Below, piece after piece: positions 33,114-45,800 of a DNA stretch of 64,000 nt. Every line of letters starts with the position of its first letter. Position 1 is the first letter of the stretch. The notes under the pieces are model-generated. The model worked only from the letters and a program-made list of their open reading frames with translations, did not search any database and was not told the origin of the DNA. The DNA comes from Hawksworthiomyces lignivorus (taxonomy: Eukaryota; Ascomycota; Sordariomycetes; Ophiostomatales; Ophiostomataceae). The position numbers and the translations under genes were made by a program. The stretch is from NCBI GenBank assembly GCA_002917075.1, contig NTMA01000079.1, positions 1-64,000 of the forward strand, given 5' to 3'.

Positions 33114-35188
33114 ATGCCGGCAGCAAACAAGACTAACGGGGAGACCGTTCCTCCATCTGATGCTGCTGCCGTGCGGCAAAAGTATCTCGAAGAGCGTGAC
33201 AAACGCATCCGCGAAGATGGATCCAGTCAGTTTATCGACCTCTATGCCCATGAAAAGTTCAAGTCGTTCAAAGCAGATCCCTGGGCGGAAGCGACTACAC
33301 CTGCAGTCAGCACTTCCGCGCCACAGGAAGGTTCTCGTAGTAATATTATAATTATCGGCGGTGGTTATGCTGGACTACTCTTCGCAGTTCGATTCCTCCA
33401 AGCTGGATTTAAGCTCGAAGATATCCGTATAGTGGATTCAGCAGCTGGTTTTGGTGGAACTTGGTGTAAGTTCTTTGCTATTTAAACATACCAGACTTTG
33501 AGAGATCGATTCCGTCACAGAGGTCTTGCAATCGTCTTGCTACGTGAATATTACAGCTAATTACCAAAGACTGGAACCGCTACCCCGGCCTAATGTGCGA
33601 TGTTGAGAGCTTCATTTACATGCCTCTGCTCGAAGAGACGGGCTACGTTCCAACACAGAAGTACACCAGCGGACAAGAACTCAGAGAGCACGCTGAAAGG
33701 ATTGCCAAGCAATGGGGGCTTGACAAAGCTGCATGGTTACGCCAGCGTGTCAATTCGATCAAATGGAATGACAATCGCAAAGAATGGGTGACTGAGCTCG
33801 TGCCTCAGCTAGCTGACGGCAAAGAAGGTGCTTCTATCAATGTTCAGTCTCGCTTTCTAGTTCTCGCCACAGGATTTGTATTTTTTCCACGGGTTCCGCA
33901 GATCCCCGGCATAGAAAAGTTCAAGGGACCTTGCTTTCATACGGCACGCTGGGATTACGACAGCACAGGAGGCACTGCTGAAATGCCCGATATGGTGAAG
34001 CTGAAAGACAAGAGTGTCGGAGTCATCGGCACCGGCGCCACGGCAATTCAGGTGGTGCCGGCTCTGACGCGTTGGGCCAAGCAGCTTTATGTGTTTCAGC
34101 GGACACCTTCAGCTGTTGACCGAAGGGATAATCGTCCCACGGACCCAAAATGGGCCAAAGAAATTACCTCAAAACCAGGCTGGCAAGCCGAGCGCTCAGA
34201 AAACTTCAATGCTTTTCTGTCCAATGTAACGAATAAACCGTCCGTTGACCTGGTGGACGACGGATGGACAAAGATGCCTTCTTACAGTGCTCTTTCGGGC
34301 AACCCAGATGTCGAGTTACGGACCCTCGAGGACATTCAGAAGCACGTCGAGGCGCTTCACGCTCTTGACTTACCTCGACAGGATAGCATCCGTAGACGAG
34401 TGGATGAGATTGTAACGGACTCCGAAACGGCTGAGAAGTTAAAACCGTGGTATCCGGGCTGGTGCAAGCGAGCTTGTTTCCACGACGAGTATCTACAGTC
34501 CTTCAACGCACCAAACGTGAAGCTTGTGGACACCAACGGCTTTGGTGTCAATGAGATTACGGAAGATGGAATCAGAGTTGGCGATCAAGAGTACAAGATC
34601 GATGTTTTGATTCTCAGCACTGGATATAGGAGCCCAGTGTTGTACAGTCCAGCTGGTCGGGTTGGCCTCGATGTCAAGGGTCGTAATGGGCTCTCGCTGG
34701 ACAAGAAGTGGAACGATGGTGTTACCACGCTCCATGGAATGATGAGCCATGACTTTCCGAACCTGTTCTGGCCCGGTCTTAATCAGAGCGGGGCGAACGC
34801 CAATTTTATTTACTCGATTAATCTCTCCGCAGTACATGCTGCAGATATTCTGGCTTCTGCCGCAGCAAAGGTGCCTGATGGGAAGACTGAACAAGGTCCC
34901 AGCAACTACCGATATAATTTTATTGTCGAGCCGACAGAGGCCGGCGAGGAAGAATGGTCTCAGCTTGTTGCTTCACAGGCTGGTGTCTTTGCAGCAACCG
35001 CAGGTTGTACGCCAAGTTATTTCAATGGAGAGGGAGAGTTTGACCGCAGCGTTCCTCCGGAGGTGCAGCAGAGAAGAGCCCGTGGAGCAGTTTGGGCCAA
35101 AGGGCCTTCTCACTTTGGGAAATTTTTGGCTGACTGGAGAGCCACTAAGGAATTTAAGGGTCTCAAAATTGCACCTCTGGCAAATTGA
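33114..35188 (+). CDS. Baeyer-Villiger flavin monooxygenase
   Basis: FAD- and NADPH-dependent enzyme that inserts one oxygen beside a carbonyl, making an ester or lactone. It has 656 aa in exons 33114-33465 and 33570-35188. The 104-bp intron splits the GGTWYWNRYPG segment, which is only correct after splicing. Motifs are the FAD Rossmann GGGYAG at 82-87 after a 76-residue N-terminal extension, the class fingerprint FKGPCFHTARWD at 235-246, and the NADPH Rossmann GTGATA at about 271-276. The length and long N-terminal extension resemble the phenylacetone/4-hydroxyacetophenone monooxygenase branch. It converges on the ring-cleavage dioxygenase, which suggests a shared aromatic pathway. No key residue appears lost. 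Confidence 0.93.
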
Positions 35189-35771
35189 AACTTTAACTGC
35201 ACCTGCTCATGCCAAGAGATGCTTCCAACAGCACCGTCTATTACCTCAGTAACATTATATATTTTATTCAATTATTTACAAGTCATATGTTATCTCTCAA
35301 AGTGAAATATGTCTTTATTAATCATAGCAATTATTTTTTCTGCATTTGCTCTGTGCAAATGCGTATATGAGCCAGTTCTCTTGTGTAGCAGCAGCTCGGC
35401 GCTGATGGAAACATAGTATGCTATATACAAAATCTTGCATAATTTACAGAGTCACAGAGTTTGTTGAAGGAGAACATATTGTTTTTAAATATTTGTAAGA
35501 CTGTCAATACAATAAATACATCAAAAAATTTGAAAATGTCGCAGCTACTCAGATGATCTGTCGCTAATCGTTTCACGTAACCCTTGTGCTCTCGTCTCGC
35601 ACTCCTCTGGCCCCTGTCGATGTTGTATTATATAAGACTCACATATACAAGTTCCTTTGAATCGTCCGCTCAACTTGGCGGTAGCTTCTATCTTCCATAG
35701 CGCTTCAATGCGCTCAAGATAGTACAATGGTTAACAGATGTCCAACCGGCCATCATGACCACATAAAAAGA
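35189..35771. other. intergenic between convergent BVMO and dioxygenase
   Basis: AT-rich 0.6 kb with AATAAA-like words (for example near 35511). It probably contains the 3' ends of both transcripts. No gene was seen. Confidence 0.5.
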
Positions 35772-36835
35772 TTAAAAGTTGTTTTGGTTCGCATTCTCCA
35801 TCAACATTGTTGAATCTGGCCTGTATTTCTTTGAAAGGAGACGAACATCGTACTCGACATCAAGAGTGGCACCATGTGGGTCGTTTTCGGTGGGCTTAAA
35901 GTCTAGAAGCAGATCATCCTTGACAGCTGAGACGGTGTCGGTCTCCAGGTACTGGTCATCTCTCGAATACAGCTGGGCTGTCACACCGATGTAATCAGGG
36001 TGGGTGACCATGATATGAATGTGACCAGGGCGGTAAGGGTGTCTGCCCATGATCTTGAGCAGATCCGCAGACGGGCCAGAAGTGTCAATGGCGTATTCGG
36101 TCGGCTTAAGGCAGTAGAACCAGAATTTGCCGTTCTCATCGGTGCGGAACTTGCCTCGGAGATTGTGGCGGGATTGGTTCTCGGGGTCGAAGACGTCATA
36201 CTTGCCGTTGGTGCTGGCTTGCCACATATCCAACACGGCGCCCGGGATACCCTTTCCAGTATCCACATCCTTGATGACACCATGGAAAAGGGACAGCTGC
36301 CCGTCTTTTGGCATGTCCTGGACCACGCTGGAGCCAAGATCCCGGAATGGTGATTCCGGGGACCAGAATGGTCCCAGAATGGTTGAGGATGTAGGCGCTT
36401 CACCTTTGTCGTTGAAAATCTTGTGATTAATTTCATCAACGAGGCTGAATGAAAGCGGTTAGATATTAATGAGCTTCGATTTTCGGATCGCGTTGATCCT
36501 AAGATCAGATAAGAAAAATGGCAAAAAAATATTTAAGGCACTCACGATTCCACTCCTAGAATATCGCACACTCTCCAGGCCTCATTTCGGTTCTTCCGGT
36601 ATGCCTGGCCAATGGAGTTGACGTAGTTGACACCAATGATCCATTCGTCCTGGGTGAGCTCAACCTCCCGGCAGAAATCATGCAGGTGCTTGATCAGAGA
36701 GGTAAGGATTTCTCTGTGTCTGGGCTTTGTCTCGGGGCTCATAAGATTGATTACATGTTGTGTAAAGTGGGGATCGAATTTGTCAGTGGCCTTTGCGGCA
36801 CCGTTTGTGCCGTTACCATTTGCGACTGAAGCCAT
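35772..36835 (-). CDS. intradiol ring-cleavage dioxygenase (catechol/hydroxyquinol type)
   Basis: Non-haem Fe(III) enzyme opening catechols or hydroxyquinol between the two hydroxyls to a muconate or maleylacetate-type acid. It has 320 aa in exons 36835-36546 and 36444-35772. The N-terminal dioxygenase helical domain (residues 20-120, HVINLMSPETKPRHREIL) is complete. The catalytic barrel has all four iron ligands: Tyr179 (NGKYDVFD), Tyr214 (KPTEYAID), His238 and His240 (YRPGHIHIMV). The length and lack of a signal peptide indicate a cytosolic catechol/hydroxyquinol 1,2-dioxygenase rather than the secreted single-domain fungal type. Its neighbour is the BVMO; together they could turn an aryl ketone into ring-cleaved acid if an esterase acts between. 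Substrate choice between catechol and hydroxyquinol is not certain. Confidence 0.95.
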
Positions 36836-36857
36836 GATGATGATGATGATGATGATA
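36834..36857 (+). repeat. ATG/ATC trinucleotide repeat at dioxygenase start
   Basis: Eight ATG units on the plus strand read as ATC repeats on the gene strand, directly abutting the dioxygenase start codon at 36835. It is a microsatellite in the 5' leader; copy number is likely variable. Confidence 0.85.
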
Positions 36858-38836
36858 TTTTACTACAGTACGGTGATAAAAACAACTGAATTCGCTTTTT
36901 TATGATTCTGCGAAAGTGTGAGAAAAAAGAGAGATAATTTTATTTCGACTATATCAAGAGCAGACGAGCATCCCTTTGACTTAAGTACAAGTTGTAGGCA
37001 TCGGGACAGGGAAGAACTAAATACCTATACAGGAAGATCTTAGTTGTATCCTCCCGCAGCAGGCTTCGGTAGTTTGGCAATGTCACAGGCGTCATTGGGT
37101 TAATTTTTTTACCTAGCTCCTGGAGAAATATAAAGCCGTTGGTTCCAAGAATATCCAATGGCATGGCGCGCATTGCCGTATTACTAGCCGACTCCACCTC
37201 CGCACCGGAATTGGAGTTGAAGCAACTGTTAATAGTGTATCTAATTGCTGTCCCTGGTACCCGTATGCGCCCTACTTATGGTACCATATCCCAGCAATTA
37301 ACTAGGCTGTGGATCACTGAGATCAAAATTAGGTACATTGTTGATTGTATATCTAGGTTGGGGCTTCTGGGAAGAACAGCTTGAACACTTAACCAAGGGC
37401 TAATTCGCTTCGGTGTTTTCTCCGCAAAAAGATGTACCCACTTCTTCCGAATTTCCGTCGCCAAGACTCCGTTTCCGTATGTCTATTTTCAAGTATGCAG
37501 ATGGAAGATGCAACTTCATCACATTTTTGTATTCGAATCAACGATCCAGTCAATATGAGTATTTATGTAGGTTTAAGCCTTTTTTTGTCTCTCTCGTATA
37601 GTATTGTTTCCAGTCGATCTTAGCTCGGAGGGGGAAAAATAAAATAAACCAAGAGAGGGGGAGAGAGGTAGACAGACACGTAAGTCGGGGATATAGTTTC
37701 TCCTAGTTTACGAGTGGGAAAATACTATATCCATTGGTCTGATATCTTTTACGCATTTAGATGCACTGCATCTATCTCTTGTTTTAGCTGCTCTCCTAGA
37801 AAATTGCCTGATTTTTTTTTTCTTGGCCAGCGGATTTCTTCAGAAGAGATAGGAGCACGAGTGTCAGATCAATATCAACTTTGTGCGTTCTATATTCATA
37901 TGCTCCGGCCCAATACGCTATCATGAGCGCAGACTGTGGAGAAAGTGTAGCGTGAAATATTAACTGAGCTACGAAATGGGCCTGTGGTGATGAAAGGAAG
38001 CTACAGACATCGGGAAACATTGAAGAATATTCAAAACAGTCCGAACTTAAGTGAATTGGTTATAAATATTTGGCCTTGTGCAAAGTAGCACTGGCAATTT
38101 TCTGCCTTATGGAAATGAAACCTTCTTGAGCATGGCCGTTACTTAGTCTACTGAGAGCAATCCATCGTATACACAATGATGAGGTTTGCGTTTGCTTTGA
38201 GAAGGAGATAAGATTATACCTTGGCGTTCAATGAAACCAATCAATCACGCGAGCGGTATGCAGGTTGGTTGAAAGGCTGAGTTATTTCCACAGCTTGGGC
38301 CATCAATGAAATGTCAAGTTCGCTACAGACCATTTTCAATTTCATTGGCAAATAGGATAGCCTGAGGAATGCACGATGAAATATTTTCGGACGGTGTCCA
38401 GTACTGGAATAATAAATACGCTATGTTTAGCCTGAGAATGCAATTTTGCAATATTTGCTGTTTCTTTACTCGTATGCTAGTATGCCCGCTCAACGTAAAC
38501 GATATGCCGACTTAATGATTGACCTGGGAAAGTGACCGTATTAAACCGAGATACGGCTAATACAGGGACAAGAGCATTCCTGGCTATTTTAGAGGGCCTG
38601 CTGCTGATGGGTTCCCGGTCAATTCAAGATCATGGCTTATTGCCCACGTTCGCGCATCAAGCGGCTTGTTTAATTAGCCAAGAGCACCTCCTCGGAAACA
38701 CCAGGGTTCTGAGAAAATATTAATATTGGCTGATCGAGCTCTCAAGCGAACGTTGAGAATGAAACTGTAAAACGCGCAAAGAGGTGCCAATTTCCCGTAG
38801 CTTGCCATTCGGTCACACACTTAACAACAAGCAATC
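36858..38836. other. intergenic, 2.0 kb
   Basis: AT-rich with pyrimidine tracts (37800-37830) and no supported gene. The left part should hold the dioxygenase promoter, and the right 150 bases that of the secreted protein at 38837. Confidence 0.5.
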
Positions 38837-39751
38837 ATGGTCTCACCGTCCTTGCTCCTCGTAGCCGCAGCCGGCACGTCGTCTGCGATGGCTGCTGCGG
38901 CCAACTGCACGCGCGAGTTCCTGACCAACGCCACCGATGCCTACGTGCAGGCCCAGACGCACGGAACTCCTGCGACGTTTGCCAAGCTGTTCGCTGCCAA
39001 CGCGACGTACACAGAGAACGACGAGCCTCTGGACGTCCGCAAGGGCATCCTCACCGTGGCGATCCGCATCGACCGCACGCACCAGTACTACGACACTGCA
39101 CGTTGCGGCGCGGTGGCCGAGGTCATCGCAGCCTCGCCCAACGCCACGGCCACGGGCACGCCGTACCTGATCCACACCCGCTTCCTGTACGAGAAGGGCC
39201 CCGCGGGGGGCGTCACGCTCGTCGAGTCTGTGGTGACCAAGCCCGGCGACTGGGCGTTCAACGCGACGGGCTACCTGCACTACGACGGCATGGAGCAGTG
39301 GCCGGCAATCCCAGCGGACCAGCGGGACACGCGAGCAGTGGTGCAGGCGGCGGGCGACGCATACTTTGACCGGTTCAACAACGTCAGCGTGGTGATCCCG
39401 ATGGCCTCGGCGTGCGCACGGCTAGAGGGCGGCTCGTACACGGCGCGCGGCAACTTCACGGCCAACACGTGCGACGGCTACCCGAGCCACATCCTGGTGA
39501 CAAACCGGCGCTACATTGTTGACGAAATGTACGGCGTGGTGGACATCTTCGAGGGCTTTCCAGGGCTGGATCGGTCAGTGCCTAAGGTGGCGGTGCCAGA
39601 CAGCCACCTGTTCCGGGTTGAGCATGGCAAGATTCGGTATATTCACACGGTCTCGCACTGCATCAACTACAACTGCGGCCTGAACAAGACAACCTTTGGG
39701 CGGCGGGACGATCTGACGGCGTCGGCGCGGTTTCGGTTGCTAGGGATGTGA
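38837..39751 (+). CDS. secreted glycoprotein, DUF8021-like
   Basis: 304 aa in one exon, markedly more GC-rich than its surroundings. Residues 1-21 form a signal peptide ending in an alanine run. The mature part has many N-x-S/T sites. An N-terminal region (CTREFLTNATDAYVQAQTHG) is followed by a SnoaL-like alpha+beta segment and a C-terminal block with CARLEGGSYTARGNFT and NRRYIVDEMYGVVDIFEGF. It ends in PDSHLFRVEHGKIRYIHTVS. This order is what I know as the fungal DUF8021 family, whose function is unknown. Cysteines suggest disulfides. It could be a secreted enzyme or effector-like protein. The ATG is the first one and gives the signal peptide. Confidence 0.85.
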   Translation: MVSPSLLLVAAAGTSSAMAAAANCTREFLTNATDAYVQAQTHGTPATFAKLFAANATYTENDEPLDVRKGILTVAIRIDRTHQYYDTARCGAVAEVIAASPNATATGTPYLIHTRFLYEKGPAGGVTLVESVVTKPGDWAFNATGYLHYDGMEQWPAIPADQRDTRAVVQAAGDAYFDRFNNVSVVIPMASACARLEGGSYTARGNFTANTCDGYPSHILVTNRRYIVDEMYGVVDIFEGFPGLDRSVPKVAVPDSHLFRVEHGKIRYIHTVSHCINYNCGLNKTTFGRRDDLTASARFRLLGM

Positions 39752-42700
39752 AGAAAGCGGCTCTGTATGTCGCACACGGGTTGCTCACCAGATAAAAAGT
39801 GTATTCGGGATTTTGGAAAATTATACGAAGCGCACGGCGTGGTACATCTAATGTTCAAACACATGATCTAGGATTAGAGCCGAGGTATCCGTATCTCGAT
39901 TTTCAAGGGCAGTAGGCAATGTGTTTGTGATTTCCACACCATAATCCGCTGTGATCAGCAAAGCCTTTCCCTAAATACTTGTGAGCATGTGGCCGCGGAA
40001 GTCTTCATGATGCACACGTCCATGCAGGTAGGCAAAAGCAGAAGTTGAAAGTGAAGCTGAGCTTGTTTGTTTAAGCCCCTTATCCTAAACTAAAGCAGGC
40101 GAGACGACATCGCCAAGAAAAGCAGAAGCAGGCCAACCAATATTGACCACTCATCTAGGTGGAAGCATGCTTTTGCTCTCGCGGGAGAGAAATGAAGAGG
40201 TCGATCTAACCCCTGGTGACGCGAAGTACGGAGTACCGTATACGTATGTCCTAATGCAGAGCCTGCAGATGCGGAACGGTATTAGAAGTCTGATGCTGTA
40301 CGAAGCAGACGCTATGGCCTTACCGATGTGTGGATCACAACTTTTATGTATGTACGTGTAGAGTAATACGAGGCACGGGGCACGGAGTTTGTTGTTGAGA
40401 ACAGAACAGAGGGGCCTTCTCCAACGCGACCTGGTGGGGACGGCAGTGGTGGAGACAACTGAGAGTTTCCAGCTTGGGACTTGCAAGACACAGACAACTT
40501 TTATTGCCGGATTGGGAAGTCAGGCGCCTGCAAGAACAAAGCTGAAGCGGCGGAAAAGAACCGGTGAATTACGCCGTATACGAGCCCACAGCAAAAGCGG
40601 ATGGCGTGCGCTGTTTAATTGGAAGAGCTTAATTGGAATAGACGCAGAGGCGCAGATCCCAACTGAGCGAATTTGAGAGAACAGCTCTCCAGTCTTTCGT
40701 TACGCGAAAGACAAGAGCGTCGGCGACGCAAATAATGAAATAATTGGCAACGGCTTTAATGTCTCGCAGAATTCGGGTTTGAAGGATATGTGGCTTGTTC
40801 GTGTGAGCGTGCACATAAGCCTTAGAGAGTAAATAGTGAGGGAAGGAGGAGAGGATGAAAAGCTGTAGGAAAGAGCTACGACGTGCAGAATCCAAATCCA
40901 TGCTAAACTACTTTAGGTAAAGGCCAACCGCACCTTCCCCAGTTCCGCCCCTTATTTGCTTTTTCAAGTTACAGCAGAGGCAAGTCCCGTTCTGACAGGA
41001 AGAGAAGAGGAGAGAGCGAGGGATGCTTGATGAATGGCTCACGCCTCTTTCCCAAACAGGACATATTCTTCCAAATATGCACGAAAAGAGAATATCCAAT
41101 CAATGATGTCTCCTTCTGAGCGAAAATACGGGATGAAAAACAATATGCAGGCACTCAGAAAGTTACGCAAGAAGCCGAGAGAAACCGACACTCAAGGTTG
41201 TCTCTGCTCTTCCCCCGCACACTGCTCGCGCCCTTCGAGCCATCCAGAGAACATCAGAGCAAAATACCATATTGAAAGCTTGAGCTGAACTTCCCTGGAC
41301 CCTGGTCAGCCCGCCACAAGCGGCGGCATAGCCCGAAACTGTTTCTTCCGCTGTTGAATCCCTGTTTGAAATAGGCTTGTATTGGACCGTTCTTGGAACT
41401 ATGTCGCTTCCGCGGTTGGATGGGGCGAACGGCAACGCAATTGCGCATCCAATCCAATCTCCCCTTATGCCTCCCTCTACTTTGTTATTTTTGTCATTCA
41501 TGGACATTGTCACAAAGCCTACGATGCGGGCCAACTGAAGTCTTTTTTTTGTTGGCCTCTGCTCTGTTCTCAAAGACATGAACTCTCCCGAGCGTCATTT
41601 CCGTGTCTCACTCCGTTCCACTTGCACACATCAGCTCGTCCTGAACCGACAATCCATTCCTTTTTCGCTACCCGGCATTTAGACAAAGAGTACAGAGATG
41701 CGGAAAAATAAGAATACGAGAACAAAATACAGAGAAGGAAAGCCTCCTGCCACTTCTGCCTCTTGCCGGGCTCCACTCTCTTCTTTCTATGTATGCCTCT
41801 TCCCATGTCGACCGCGCGTCTATGTCCCTTTGTTTTTTGCTTTTTCCTACTTTCAGAAACAACGTGGGGAGGGCTGCTTAGGAGCAATACAGACGCTACT
41901 GAATATGCACAGAATTGGCAATGAATGAACGCCACAAACGGCGATTATTGGGGGCCAGATCAAGAGCAAGGGCCAAATAGGAACACCTGCTCAGAACTCC
42001 GCTTGGAGGCAGACTACTCCTTATTGCTGCACAAAGACGTGATCAACTAGGCATATGCATAATGCAGCTCTTATTGCATGTGCACTAGGACAGTTAGCTC
42101 TGGCCCAACTTGGATACTGGCTCTGTGCAGGCCGGTCATCCTCTACGTCTCTGAATTGGTTGCGAATATTGTTTCTTGGCAGGTACCTTGTTTACTTCCT
42201 CTTCATTGTCATATGCTCTAATATTGTCGTAGAGCGTCAGAAGAGAGCTTTCGGTGAACGAGAAGAAAAGGCAAGGGCTTCGACAGCTTAAGCTCACTGA
42301 AACAACCTTTACATGGACAAGGCGGAATGTCCTTGCTTGACAAAAAGCAAATGATATCTTGTGCCTCTATGAGAGAGTATCTTGCAATGCGGTTGATTCG
42401 ATCATTTACGACCGCAACTCCAACAACTAACAAACACGGACGTATGTTTCCTTGTTCCACGGCTCATCTCTTTGTCTCACCCTTTTTTCTTTTTCAAGGA
42501 ACGTAAACCACTGTGTAGTAACCCTCACAGAAGCTGACTTGTGGCGCGCCATCGGTAGCCAAGCAGAGACTGGTGGCAAATGCAGCAAGGACAGGCCAGT
42601 TGAGAGTCTCTTCTCCCACAGTTACCGGCTCCAGCTATGTTTGAGAATGTGGATCCTCTTGAGAGAGCTGCCATTGCCCCATAGGGATTGGCCATACATG

Positions 42701-42879
42701 CCAGAGCAGTTGCCAGCCGCCAGCTTCCGTGTAATTGATCAGCAGGACAGCTGCGGAGAACAAGACGATCCCTTTTCGGCTTCCTGTGGAGTGCTGAAGT
42801 TGTGAAGGTTCCGTGAGTACTGCAAGAATAGCCGGGATTACCAAGTGGCTCATCAGAGGACCAAAAAAATGATTCTATA
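39752..42879. other. 3.1-kb gene-poor stretch before the STAND gene
   Basis: Several short ATG frames occur (for example 41163-41579 minus and 42055-42291 plus), but none shows a domain, good intron joints or convincing composition. Pyrimidine-rich tracts around 41540 and 42480 are typical of long fungal promoters. No element ends were recognised. Confidence 0.5.
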
Positions 42880-45800
42880 ATGGCATTGAGCTGTCTGATT
42901 CGTCACGGTACGTATCGTTGCACATTCTAGGCTTGTAAGCCAAAGATACATAGGTTGTTTCTTTATCACCTTGTCAGGCCTCTCCTCTGTGATTCGTTTA
43001 CAGATCTGACCTCAACAGGGAAATGAAGTCCGCTGCCTCTCTTACAAACAAGACATCTGATATTGACTGTTCCATATTGATCTAATCCTAGAACAAAAGT
43101 CCTCCCTACTTAGACACAATCTAAAATATGCCCTAGCAGCACAGCCATTCTCAGTATATTTAAACCCTTTTAAGGAATATCTCTCGCATCCATCATTTTT
43201 CTTGGTCTGGTTTAATTTTTCTACTTTTAATTTCCTTTTACACCTCCTTCTTCTTTGCCGGAGGGCAACAAGAGATCATAAAGTCTCTTCACCACATCAC
43301 TTATATGTAGTGGTTGCCCACCTGTTCTTCCATTCTCTTATTTTACTTGCACTGAAAGGCCCACGCCTCTTGGATCCTGTAAGAGCATGTTGCCTTTAAG
43401 CAAGACGCTCTCTAGTATGCATTCAGATCTTCATTCTCTCCTCTAGCTTTGTGTCTGACTCCTGCTTTACAGAAATTAGAACCAAACGACGTTCATCAGC
43501 ATATGGTGTAGCATCTTCCTCTGGAGACAACACTGCTGCAGCCTCACAAGAAGCCATTGCCACCCCCCAGGCTTCTCCGTCGTCTAAATCCATCCGTTCC
43601 ACCACATCGACCGTCTCGGCCACAGGTCCTCCAATCCTTCCCCCTTTGGCATCCGCTTCTAAGCTAGCTGTAGTCACGGTTTCAGCTGTTCCAGAGACTG
43701 CGACTACGGATCCTTTTTCGACGACTCTCCAGGACTCTCCCCTGCCGAAAGGTGTTGCCAATCCGACTGCCAACAGCATCCAGCATCCCAATTCCACTTT
43801 CCTAGAGGCAGAAGATACCAGAGCTCCAAAGGGAACTGCTTTTAATAACAACGGCAAAAACGTCAAGTCAAATTTAGTCCCTCCAGAGCTCACAATTATG
43901 GCACCTGCTACAGCAGAGATCGTGAAGTCTCAGCCTCTGGTCCTCGGCGGCCCCAAGACGATCGTTACGAAAATTGAAGATAAGGCACCCGAAGTTTCTG
44001 TCAGCGAAGTTTCTGCTGGCGAATTATCTGTTGCTAAATCCACTGTTCATGAAGAAACTCAAGTTGTGTCCCGGAGCAGTACACATGCATCGGGAACAGT
44101 CTCACGCTCTGAAACGAGCGTGAGCACCTACGGCGAGTCCCGTGTGGCCGAAGTCGTCAAGTTTGTGACGGGTCTTTTCTCCAAGCTTGGCGATTATGAA
44201 GTGGGTATGCTACGCCAGGCGGACTTGGAGTCCTACCTGCAATACATTGCCGACCAACGTCTGATTCACATGCCCCGCAAGGGCAGCGACTGGGACCGAG
44301 TTCTGCGCACTGCTCAATTTTTTGGCCTCCAGATATGGCGGTTTGGCGAAAAAGTCGGCAAGTTTGCCCCTGAGAGTCGCCAAGCTGCCGCCACTGCTCT
44401 GGCCAGCTGCCAAATGCTCTTAGAGGTAAGGAACCCCTCTCTGTTTTACTGCCATAAACAGCTTGTTCTTATTGTATTCATCGATTTTCGTTAGATTGGC
44501 CATCGGTACGATGCTGCTCTTCTGCCCGCGTTTATGACACTGTATGAGCTGGGCTTGCTCGTTGCCCAGATCACCCAGATTCCCGGCATCTTTGAATCCA
44601 CTAAAGGAATCAAAGCAGACATTAGCCGCATCTACAGCGAACTGGTGGGCTTGGCAGGCTGCATCTCTGTTCACTATCGCAACCACATTTTCAACTTGGA
44701 GCCGCACCAGATTATCACCCTCAATCTAAACGATCTCTTTGGTGGCGACATAGATGCTATCTGGGCCAGCAAGACTGCTCTATATGAACGCATCTGGCGC
44801 CAGAACCTCGGCGAACGGCCATATGCTCTCGGATTATCGGATCTCCGCAACCGTTTGAGCCCGGAGTCTGAGGCCTTCCGCCACGCCCTCTATTCAGAAC
44901 TTGCTGAGGATCTCGAGCGTGCTGAAGATACTTGCGAGTGGGTCAAGGGCGACCTAGTTGAATTCCTGCAGAGCAATGAGAAGGTCTTGACTGTAACCGG
45001 TGCCCCAGGCTCTGGCAAGACCGTTCTGGCCGACTGGATTGAAGAACGTCTGCAGCGTCCACTGAATAACACCACTTACAGTGTTCTTCTGTACACTTTC
45101 CGTATGTTTATCTCCCTTCCTCTAATTTTTTTATCTTTTTAACAGCGTTTAAACGTGCTAACCCTGATAGCTTCGGACGACCGCCAGGACGCAACCGTCC
45201 TCGCCTTCCTCAAGGGTGTGCTCTTTCAGCTGCTTGAGCGAAGTGTTGGCAATGTCAAACTCTATGAGAGCCTAGTCACTGCGTTTGTCAATGCAGACAC
45301 TCGTGCGCGGGCCAATGGAAAGGGAAAGGTACAACCTGAATTTGAGCAGGCTCTGTGGAAGGCTCTTCAGATTGGCCTCTCCACATTCAAGAACAGCCAA
45401 GAGCCTATTGTTCTGCTCATCGATGGCTTTGAACAAGCATCTGGTGGAGCACCCTCTGCAATTTCTTCTTTTTTCAAGACTCTGCAGGAGTTTGTATTCA
45501 GTGTCGCCAATGTGAGAACTATTACTTTCTCCCGCTACGACCACAAGCTCGGCAGCGCCATCCGAAACGTTGCCATCACCAACGAAGTCGTTACCCATGA
45601 CATCAGAAGCTTCTTGCGCCAGACTCTGTCCCGTGCTCCCCTCTTCATGGAGCTTCCGCCCTCCCAGCGCGAGAAAATCATCTATGAACTGTCCCAAAAA
45701 GCCAAAGGTTCGTTCCTCTGGGCGCGCCTGGCCGGGAACTATCTGCTCAAGTACCATGGATTTGCTGAAGGTCACTACCACCATCACAATCACACACACA

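Noticed and set aside
41163..41579. 138-codon minus-strand frame with ATG
   Set aside because: Isolated, no motif, low-quality composition and no splice partners; kept only as intergenic.
43423..43893. 156-codon minus-strand frame opposite the STAND N-terminus
   Set aside because: Antisense shadow of Ser/Thr-rich coding sequence. The sense frame continues into a clear P-loop protein.
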